A stretch of 9,218 bases of DNA from an uncultured Lachnospiraceae bacterium. GTDB taxonomy: Bacteria; Bacillota_A; Clostridia; Lachnospirales; Lachnospiraceae. The notes beneath the pieces are model-generated. The model saw only the letters and a program-made list of their open reading frames with translations, did no database searches and was not told the DNA's origin. The position numbers were made by a program, and so were the translations under genes. Shown here piece by piece: positions 1 to 4,182 of the stretch. The stretch's first letter is position 1; every line of letters starts with the position of its first letter. The DNA is taken from assembly GCA_902795715.1 (NCBI GenBank), contig CADBME010000214.1:1-9218 (forward strand). Reading direction: 5' to 3'.

Positions 1-326
1 ATACCGATGCCCTTGCCGGTGTCCATGGAGGAACCGCCGCCGATGGTGATCATGAAGTCAGCGCCGGAAGCTTTGTATGCATCTACACCGTGCTGTACGT
101 TCTCGATTGTCGGATTCGGCTTAATATCAGAGTACAATTCAAACTCGATACCATTCTCAGCAAGAAGATCTGTAACTTTAGCAGTTACGCCAAACTTAAC
201 CAGGTCAGGATCGGAAGCTACAAAAGCTTTCTTGAAGCCCTTGGAAGCAACGATGCCGGGGATCTCATTGATTGCACCATGTCCGTGGTAGGAAACACCG
301 TTAAGGACAAAACGATTAACAGCCAT
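1..326 (-). CDS. fucO: Iron-containing alcohol dehydrogenase, lactaldehyde reductase (FucO) type, 3' part outside window
   Basis: First 108 codons of a group III (iron-dependent) alcohol dehydrogenase; the rest lies beyond base 1. FucO interconverts L-lactaldehyde and 1,2-propanediol with NAD(H) in the cytosol, and relatives reduce other short aldehydes. The visible part is the N-terminal Rossmann-like domain. It has the opening fold seen in FucO (HGHGAINEIPGIVASKG, residues 14-30), the PNPTIENV stretch (70-77) and the NAD-binding signature GGGSSMDTGK (96-105). Iron-binding histidines would lie further on and cannot be checked. The start ATG at 326 is preceded by a good AAGGAGG at 336-342. 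It lies 177 bases downstream of a microcompartment shell gene on the same strand, which supports a propanediol or alcohol branch. Family assignment is firm; the exact substrate is inferred from similarity to E. coli FucO recalled from memory. Confidence 0.85.
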   Translation of the reverse strand, partial: MAVNRFVLNGVSYHGHGAINEIPGIVASKGFKKAFVASDPDLVKFGVTAKVTDLLAENGIEFELYSDIKPNPTIENVQHGVDAYKASGADFMITIGGGSSMDTGKGIG

Positions 327-346
327 AATAAAATACCTCCTTATGT

Positions 347-370
347 TTGTGAAATAATATTGTGTCACAA
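347..370. promoter_or_regulatory. Operator-like palindromes in the fucO leader (Rex-like half-sites)
   Basis: TTGTGA (347-352) and TCACAA (365-370) form an inverted pair 12 bases apart. Inside it lies a tight palindrome TTGTG-T-CACAA (360-370). The half-sites match those of the NADH-sensing repressor Rex (TTGTGA..TCACAA), which often controls alcohol dehydrogenases in Firmicutes, but Rex normally uses a spacing of about 6. The site lies just downstream of the predicted transcription start, where a bound repressor would block elongation. The regulator's identity is a guess. Confidence 0.35.
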
Positions 371-395
371 AAAATATTGATTTTTGCTATTTTTT

Positions 396-424
396 ATTAT
401 ACTAAATCTGCAAGATATTTAAAA
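396..424 (-). promoter_or_regulatory. Candidate fucO promoter
   Basis: A perfect -10 TATAAT (396-401 read on the minus strand) sits 17 bases from a weak -35 TTTTAA (419-424). Transcription would start near 389 and give a leader of about 63 bases to the fucO ATG. The weak -35 suggests an activator or simply a modest promoter. No hairpin terminator is visible between the shell gene and this point, so read-through from the upstream operon is also possible. Confidence 0.5.
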
Positions 425-430
425 GGGAAA

Positions 431-445
431 ATATTGCGTTTGCAA
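431..445 (-). promoter_or_regulatory. cre-like site (CcpA catabolite control) upstream of the fucO promoter
   Basis: Read on the minus strand this is TTGCAAACGCAATAT. It matches the cre consensus WTGNAANCGNWNNCW at every defined position except the C near the end. It lies just upstream of the predicted -35 of fucO, a plausible place for catabolite control. One-mismatch cre matches are not rare in AT-rich DNA, so this is only a candidate. Confidence 0.3.
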
Positions 446-502
446 GGAAATACTTTTTTAATAATTTCTTATCACAAATAGAATCCGTCGCAATATACTT
501 TT

Positions 503-1156
503 CTACAAACCTAAAGGATCCTCGGTTGCCTGGCGGAGTGCTTCAACAAAAGCTTCCGTGGCGGCACGACAGGCCGATTCCGTCCCGGTCAGGATAGCAC
601 CGCAGGAGTTGGCGTGGGTGGGCGAAGGGAAGAAACGGGCCATCTTCACATTGCCCGACTTCAAAGCTTTGTCCATGGCCATGTTGGTTTCCACCGGGGC
701 GCCTACCAGATAGGCATAGGCCTGTCCTTTGGGGACATTGGCCCATTCCTCGAAAAATGTGCCGGCTCTTGATATAGTCTGGGCGTAGAAACCGGTTCCA
801 CGATCACCGTCGAAACAATAGAGTTCGGAACCGTTTTCCACGAAATCACTGATGTAGCCCATGGCGCTTTTGACATCCTGAATCCGCTCACTGCTGAAAA
901 GAATGAATACCGTGCCTGTATAGTCATACTCTGAGAACTTGCTGCCACCGAAATAAGTAACGGAAGTCTGCACATGAATCCGGGCTTTTTTTGTTGCGTC
1001 ATCCGCTGCGATGTAAGCGATATCATCGTTATCTGTAGAGAAAAAGCCCACATTCCTGTGCCCTTCAGGAAGACCGAAGGCTTTGGCAAAATTCTCGGAA
1101 ACATTGGCCAGAATCTTCCGGCTCACGATACGAGGCTGTCTTTTTACTATTTTCAT
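503..1156 (-). CDS. eutL: EutL-family bacterial microcompartment shell protein (canonical-like copy)
   Basis: A 217-residue trimeric shell protein with two fused, circularly permuted BMC domains; E. coli EutL is 219 residues by recollection. Such proteins form pseudohexameric tiles with a gated pore in the shell of ethanolamine or propanediol microcompartments. Visible family features are the first domain with GFFSTDNDDIAYIAADDATK (37-56) and the second-domain segment AYLVGAPVETNMAMDKALKS (148-167). The conserved end is ILTGTESACRAATEAF (188-203). This copy follows E. coli EutL more closely than its neighbour does. The ATG at 1156 lies 2 bases after the upstream paralogue's stop. Its GGAGG (1164-1168) is inside that gene's last codons, so the pair is a translationally linked operon. 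There is no signal peptide or membrane segment, as expected. The family is certain; the cargo pathway is not. Confidence 0.9.
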   Translation of the reverse strand: MKIVKRQPRIVSRKILANVSENFAKAFGLPEGHRNVGFFSTDNDDIAYIAADDATKKARIHVQTSVTYFGGSKFSEYDYTGTVFILFSSERIQDVKSAMGYISDFVENGSELYCFDGDRGTGFYAQTISRAGTFFEEWANVPKGQAYAYLVGAPVETNMAMDKALKSGNVKMARFFPSPTHANSCGAILTGTESACRAATEAFVEALRQATEDPLGL

Positions 1157-1158
1157 AA

Positions 1159-1815
1159 TTACACCTCCGGATTCAGGGGATTTCTGGCAAAACGTTCAAT
1201 GGCGTTACTGTAAGCTTCCACGGCTGCCCGGCAGGCTGATTCCGTGCCGGTCAGGATGACGCCGATCCGGTTATCCCGGGTCACGATGTCGGAAATTTCA
1301 GCCAGGCTGGTATTGCTGGCCTTCATAGCCGCATCCATGGCATAGGTGCTCTCCATGGGCGTGCTGTAAAGATAACAGTAGGAAGTGTCCCCGCTGATGC
1401 CAAGTCTTTCCTGCATGTATTTTCCCGCTCTGGGAACCCAATCCGCATACCAGTTCACACAGGGACTGTCACCGATAGTATAATGAGCGCATTTTCTCTC
1501 CACATACTCACAGATATGGGACAGGCCGCTCTTCACATCCTGAACTTTAGGGCCGGAAATGATAGCCGTGCATGCATTGGTAAATTCTCCTAAAAGCCTG
1601 GTCCCGCCCACATAAGCCTTCTCAACATGAGCCACTCTGATTTTGTCTTTCTTGGTGGCATCGTCGAGAGCCAGGATCAGTACATCCTCGTTATCACAGC
1701 TGATCAGGCCGGCACTTTCGTGATCCTCCGGTAATTTCCATTCCTGCCGGTACTGGGGGTTAACGTTGGGAATCAGTTTTTGAACACTTATATGAGCTTC
1801 TGATTTCTGGCGCAT
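1159..1815 (-). CDS. Divergent EutL-family microcompartment shell protein (second paralogue)
   Basis: A 218-residue tandem-BMC shell protein, paralogous to the gene 2 bases downstream. Shared landmarks are AGLISCDNEDVLILALDDAT (35-54), the GGTRLLGEF turn (70-78), QDVKSGL (92-98) and the near-identical end VILTGTESACRAAVEAY (186-202). It departs from canonical EutL in the pore-proximal stretch around 108-125, where CAHYTIGDSPCVNWYADW carries two cysteines, and in the region 165-185. These changes suggest a different pore or gate. Start ATG 1815 has an AAAGGA motif about 10 bases upstream; another ATG nearer that motif is out of frame. It is the first gene of the operon, with a strong promoter at 1941-1969. 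The two proteins may form different tiles of the same shell (inference). Confidence 0.87.
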   Translation of the reverse strand: MRQKSEAHISVQKLIPNVNPQYRQEWKLPEDHESAGLISCDNEDVLILALDDATKKDKIRVAHVEKAYVGGTRLLGEFTNACTAIISGPKVQDVKSGLSHICEYVERKCAHYTIGDSPCVNWYADWVPRAGKYMQERLGISGDTSYCYLYSTPMESTYAMDAAMKASNTSLAEISDIVTRDNRIGVILTGTESACRAAVEAYSNAIERFARNPLNPEV

Positions 1816-1867
1816 GTATGATCATTCCTTTCCGGTATTGCTAATCCTGTATATATTTCTGCTCAAT

Positions 1868-1892
1868 GCAGAGACAGGGGATATTCCTCTGC
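1868..1892 (-). promoter_or_regulatory. Hairpin in the EutL-pair leader
   Basis: In the leader RNA, GCAGAG (1887-1892) can pair with CTCTGC (1868-1873) around a 13-base loop that contains GGAATATCC. It lies about midway between the predicted transcription start and the ATG. There is no T-run after it, so it is not a terminator. Any regulatory role is speculative. Confidence 0.25.
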
Positions 1893-1940
1893 CTGCCTCT
1901 TCTGAATGCTTTGCAATCTCTGATAATCTTTACCTCTTAC

Positions 1941-1969
1941 ATGATAAAATGGAAGTGGAGAGAGGTCAA
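1941..1969 (-). promoter_or_regulatory. Strong sigma-A type promoter of the EutL pair
   Basis: Minus-strand -35 TTGACC (1964-1969) and -10 TATCAT (1941-1946) are separated by exactly 17 bases, each 5 of 6 to consensus. Transcription would start near 1934 and leave an untranslated leader of about 119 bases. I see no adenosylcobalamin riboswitch element and no terminator/antiterminator pair of the EutV type in that leader. Confidence 0.7.
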
Positions 1970-2096
1970 GAATATCTGTTGAATTCTTGATAAAAAACTT
2001 TGGTCCGGGCTGGGGTCATGGCCCGTCGCTTTCCCTTCCGGATGGAAATGAAAGGACAGAAAAATGACTCATGAAATACATCACTGCCCGGGAAGC

Positions 2097-2130
2097 AAAA
2101 AAGATGCCGCATGACAGATCACACGGCATC
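2097..2130 (-). terminator. Intrinsic terminator of the 35-codon gene
   Basis: On the minus strand GATGCCG pairs with CGGCATC (2124-2130 / 2103-2109). The stem extends inward by five more pairs, two of them G-U, to a TCTG tetraloop, and TTTTTT (2097-2102) follows at once. The inner wobble pairs form only in minus-strand RNA, which confirms the direction. It lies 42 bases after the stop codon of the small gene. Confidence 0.85.
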
Positions 2131-2172
2131 AGAGTATGTACAATCAGCTGCATATTTTCTGCTGAAAAAAAC

Positions 2173-2280
2173 TTAAGCAGTTTTTCGAAACCAGGTTGAA
2201 ATAAAATTATAGATTCGACGCAGTGCATCCACGTCATCAATCTGATCGAGTAATTGGTGAATTCTTTTCTTGTAATCCAT
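2173..2280 (-). CDS. Small hypothetical protein, 35 residues
   Basis: The product begins MDYKKRIHQLLDQIDDVDAL and ends RRIYNFISTWFRKTA. It is charged and amphipathic, apparently two short helices joined around the DD, with no signal peptide. Support for a real gene comes from four signals in the right order: a promoter-like pair (2307-2335), a GGTGGTGAT ribosome binding site 3-8 bases before ATG 2280, an open frame ending at TAA 2173-2175, and a dedicated terminator (2097-2130). Short proteins with this MxYKxxIxxLLxxIDD...LRxIYxFI pattern are familiar from Lachnospiraceae genomes, but I know of no function. A longer overlapping frame that starts with GTG at 2291 is less likely because it reads through the terminator. 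Confidence 0.68.
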   Translation of the reverse strand: MDYKKRIHQLLDQIDDVDALRRIYNFISTWFRKTA

Positions 2281-2306
2281 GCGATCACCACCTTTGCTGT
2301 TTTTCA

Positions 2307-2335
2307 TTAATACTTTCGCTTTGCTTTTATTGCAA
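2307..2335 (-). promoter_or_regulatory. Candidate promoter of the 35-codon gene
   Basis: Minus-strand -35 TTGCAA (2330-2335) and -10 TATTAA (2307-2312) have a 17-base spacer, each 4 of 6 to consensus. Transcription would start near 2300, only about 20 bases before the ATG, leaving just room for the ribosome binding site. Confidence 0.5.
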
Positions 2336-2858
2336 CGCGAAAAAATCCCCAGTGTCAGAATATCATTTACCAGTCATAAACTGCTGCAAAGGATTAAAAG
2401 GTGATAAGAATCCCTCAAAGCAGTATGTAAAAACAGAGATTTGTTTGAGTATCTATATATTAACATATAATAAGCTAATTGTCAGATATTTTTTTATAAA
2501 AATTATTAAGAAATTTTGTCATATAGATAAAATGATACTATCAAGCATAAATATCATAAAAAATAATTACAGAATATTCAGAAAATAATAGTCTCTTAGA
2601 GCAAATATTCTTGTGAGTGAAAAAAGATACGACATCTTTGACGGGGGAAGAGAAAAGATGATTGAAATGCGGACTTTTTCTGAAGAAAGAGGGAAATAGG
2701 GAATGCATTACAGATAGAAATTGCCGGCCGGAAGACGGCCGGGGATGCAGATAGGAATTGACGGCAGAAGATATTTGATGTTACAACAGATGTGAGAAGA
2801 ATCGCTTTTTTGTCCTTGGGACAGATTGCAGGAAAAGAAATCAAAAAGAGGTGTGAAA
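2336..2858. other. Long AT-rich intergenic region before the Nudix gene
   Basis: About 520 bases without a supportable gene. Bases 2400-2600 are strikingly AT-rich and contain stops in every frame except spurious short ones. Bases 2620-2775 hold an inverted repeat (AAAGAT 2623-2628 / ATCTTT 2634-2639), three imperfect copies of a TTGACGG..GAAGA motif, and a 7-bp GC-rich hairpin. A weak plus-strand promoter-like pair, TTGTCA (2516-2521) and TATCAA (2539-2544) with 17 bases between, is the best I can find; in such AT-rich DNA it may be chance. Confidence 0.5.
2638..2771 (+). repeat. Three imperfect direct copies of a 14-15 base motif upstream of the Nudix gene
   Basis: Copies are TTGACGGGGGAAGA (2638-2651), TTGCCGGCCGGAAGA (2721-2735) and TTGACGGCAGAAGA (2758-2771). 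The last two sit inside a longer imperfect repeat that begins CAGATAG (2711 and 2748), 37 bases apart. The middle copy is also part of a 7-bp hairpin, CCGGCCG (2724-2730) / CGGCCGG (2736-2742), with loop GAAGA. It has no T-run on either side, so it is not a normal terminator. It could be a binding site cluster or a local duplication. Confidence 0.45.
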
Positions 2859-3362
2859 ATGGCAGAGATGAAGTATTGTATGGAATGTGGAACAGAATTG
2901 GTTCTCCGGCATTTGGAGGATGAGGGGGAAGTTCCTTTCTGCACAGAGTGCGGACAATTTCGATTTCCTGTTTTTTCGGTGGCCGTAAGCGTTGAGGTCC
3001 AGAGCCCTGACCGGGATAAAATCCTTCTGATTAAGCAATACGGAAGGGATCGCTATATTCTTGTAGCCGGTTATGTCAACAAGGGGGAGAATGCGGAAGA
3101 CACTGTACGGCGCGAGGTCATGGAGGAAATCGGACTTAAGGTCGACCAGGTTCATTTTGAGAAAAGTGAGTATTTTCCCCCGTCAAATACTCTGATGCTT
3201 AACTTCTCCTGTGTAGCGGAATCGGAAGACTTGTCCCATGTATCGGAGAGGGAAATTGACAGCTGCAGGTGGTTTCCCAGAGACCGGGCCGCAGTGGAGA
3301 TCGCCGACGGGTCTCTGGCAGAGAAGTTTCTCCTTCGTTTCCTGAAAATGAGCTCCAAATAA
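2859..3362 (+). CDS. Zinc-ribbon Nudix hydrolase (NudC/NADH pyrophosphatase-like)
   Basis: A 167-residue cytosolic hydrolase of nucleoside diphosphate-linked compounds. Residues 7-31 form a zinc ribbon with CMEC (7-10) and CTEC (28-31). The Nudix box spans 71-93 and is complete: G71, E77, then RREVMEEIGL with R85, E86, E89 and E90 as metal ligands. The stretch YFPPSNTLMLNF after the box resembles the SQPWPFPxS region that marks NAD(H) pyrophosphatases, but it is not identical. The protein lacks the N-terminal domain of full NudC (about 257 residues), so it is a short zinc-ribbon form. ATG 2859 is chosen because AGAGGTG lies 5 bases upstream; an in-frame ATG at 2826 has none. It converges with the NlpC/P60 gene and shares its terminator. 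Exact substrate (NADH, NAD-capped RNA or another dinucleotide) is unknown. Confidence 0.9.
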   Translation: MAEMKYCMECGTELVLRHLEDEGEVPFCTECGQFRFPVFSVAVSVEVQSPDRDKILLIKQYGRDRYILVAGYVNKGENAEDTVRREVMEEIGLKVDQVHFEKSEYFPPSNTLMLNFSCVAESEDLSHVSEREIDSCRWFPRDRAAVEIADGSLAEKFLLRFLKMSSK

Positions 3363-3445
3363 ATTGAAATTCCGAAATAATAACTCTGAATAAAAAGTGA
3401 TTTCCGGACAAAAAGAGTTCTAAATTAAGCAAGTTGAGAATAAAA

Positions 3446-3481
3446 CAGGTGGCTGCCGCTTTCTCCTGCGGCAGCCACCTG
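3446..3481. terminator. Bidirectional intrinsic terminator between convergent genes
   Basis: A perfect 14-bp stem, CAGGTGGCTGCCGC (3446-3459) with its complement (3468-3481), closes an 8-base loop. On the minus strand it is followed by TTTTATT and so ends the NlpC/P60 transcript. On the plus strand the following AATATTATT is a weaker tail for the Nudix transcript. Confidence 0.88.
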
Positions 3482-3495
3482 AATATTATTACTAT

Positions 3496-3519
3496 GAAAA
3501 GGTCGTCGAAAAGGTCGTC
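3496..3519. repeat. Perfect 12-base tandem duplication
   Basis: GAAAAGGTCGTC occurs twice head to tail (3496-3507, 3508-3519), between the stop codon of the NlpC/P60 gene and its terminator. This is probably a slippage product with no evident role. Confidence 0.6.
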
Positions 3520-3530
3520 TGTGAGAGAAC

Positions 3531-4028
3531 TTATTTTACAATTCTCCGGATACAGACAATCCGTCGGTATGCGGCATTTTTTGTAATTTTTATCCCGTCC
3601 CTGGGATTGCTGGCGTGGATGACCTTGTTCTTTCCCATGTAGATGGCCACATGGCCGTCGTAGCAGATCAGATCGCCGGCTTTTGCCTTCTTCAGACTTT
3701 TGACTTTTTTACCTGCTGACCTCTGGGATCTGGAGGTTCTGGGAATACTCTTTCCGAAATGCCCGAATACCTTCATGGTAAATCCGGAACAATCCGTTCC
3801 ATTGGTGAGACTGGTTCCTCCGTAGCGGTAAGGGTTGCCCAGGAATTTCCTGGCATAGTCCACCACCTGCTGGCCGGCAGTTCTGGGAACTGTACTTTTA
3901 CTTACTGAACTTGTAGTCACCTTTGTCTTTGCTTTGGCTTTCTTTGCATAGACAGGCACAGCCTGTAGAGATCCGAGAATCAAAGCGGAAATCAGCAGAC
4001 TGATCACCAGATGTTTCATAGTACGCAT
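3531..4028 (-). CDS. Secreted NlpC/P60 cell-wall peptidase
   Basis: A 165-residue exported cysteine peptidase of the NlpC/P60 family, which cuts peptide bonds in peptidoglycan stem peptides. Residues 1-28 are a signal peptide: MRTMKH, a hydrophobic core about 7-24, and a likely cut after VYA28. A short basic, Ser/Thr-rich spacer (29-50) follows. The catalytic domain covers about 52-165, with GNPYRYGG (64-71), nucleophile C80 in TDCSGF, H126 in DGHVAIYMG and H138 in VIHASNP: a complete triad. There are no SH3, LysM or choline-binding repeats, so it is a minimal enzyme. GGAGG (4034-4038) is 5 bases from ATG 4028; ATG 4031 is too close, and a TTG at 4040 overlaps the ribosome binding site. WalR-type boxes upstream fit control by cell-wall stress signalling. 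Confidence 0.92.
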   Translation of the reverse strand: MRTMKHLVISLLISALILGSLQAVPVYAKKAKAKTKVTTSSVSKSTVPRTAGQQVVDYARKFLGNPYRYGGTSLTNGTDCSGFTMKVFGHFGKSIPRTSRSQRSAGKKVKSLKKAKAGDLICYDGHVAIYMGKNKVIHASNPRDGIKITKNAAYRRIVCIRRIVK

Positions 4029-4092
4029 CATAACCTCCAAATCACATCACGGACGGGTCGGCCTGGTAATCCGGGTCCCTTCGCCCTGTTTG

Positions 4093-4109
4093 TTAACAGA
4101 TTTGTAACA
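4093..4109 (-). promoter_or_regulatory. WalR-type box, same orientation as the peptidase gene
   Basis: Minus-strand TGTTACAAATCTGTTAA is a perfect match to the WalR (YycF) consensus TGTWAH-N5-TGTWAH. In B. subtilis this regulator controls NlpC/P60 hydrolases such as CwlO and LytE, so the box and the gene agree in function. A possible -10 (TATGAT, 4110-4115) is next to it. If that -10 is used, the box covers the transcription start and would repress; if the true promoter lies downstream, it would activate. Confidence 0.55.
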
Positions 4110-4163
4110 ATCATAAAAATGAAATGTGAAATTCAGGTGAAATAATGCGGGTTATGTAACAAT

Positions 4164-4180
4164 TGTAATGGTTTTGTAAA
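4164..4180 (+). promoter_or_regulatory. Second WalR-type box, opposite orientation
   Basis: Plus-strand TGTAATGGTTTTGTAAA matches TGTWAH-N5-TGTWAH exactly, and a further half-site TGTAAC lies at 4155-4160. It sits directly after the McrB-like gene's stop codon and 55 bases from the other box. Read on the minus strand these are TTTACA/ATTACA repeats that also resemble PhoP boxes, so the responding regulator could be either member of this OmpR-type group. Confidence 0.45.
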
Positions 4181-4182
4181 AA

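Larger units (their letters stand above)
1816..2172. other. Intergenic region between the EutL operon and the small gene
   Basis: This stretch of 357 bases holds the EutL promoter and leader at its left and the intrinsic terminator of the 35-codon gene at its right. A weak inverted repeat (CGGGC 2006-2010 / GCCCG 2020-2024) lies between. I see no convincing gene in it: open frames here run through the terminator hairpin and lack a ribosome binding site. Confidence 0.6.

Noticed and set aside
1816..1940. Adenosylcobalamin riboswitch or EutV/ANTAR antiterminator in the EutL leader
   Set aside because: No B12-box-like sequence, no paired hexaloop hairpins and no terminator stem with T-run are present.
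1993..2024. Possible second minus-strand terminator (CGGGC/GCCCG followed by T6)
   Set aside because: The stem is only 5 pairs, the loop is 10 bases, and the T-run begins 7 bases after the stem; too weak to call.
2016..2291. Overlapping 91-codon frame on the minus strand starting at GTG 2291
   Set aside because: It reads through a strong terminator with a T-run, and its GTG lies inside the ribosome binding site that serves the 35-codon gene; composition is not protein-like.
2223..2588. 121-codon plus-strand frame across the AT-rich spacer
   Set aside because: It starts antisense to the small gene, lacks a ribosome binding site, and is dominated by Ile/Lys/Asn codons expected from AT-rich noncoding DNA.
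2826..2858. Upstream ATG for the Nudix gene
   Set aside because: It has no ribosome binding site and adds residues not expected before the zinc ribbon; ATG 2859 has AGAGGTG at proper distance.
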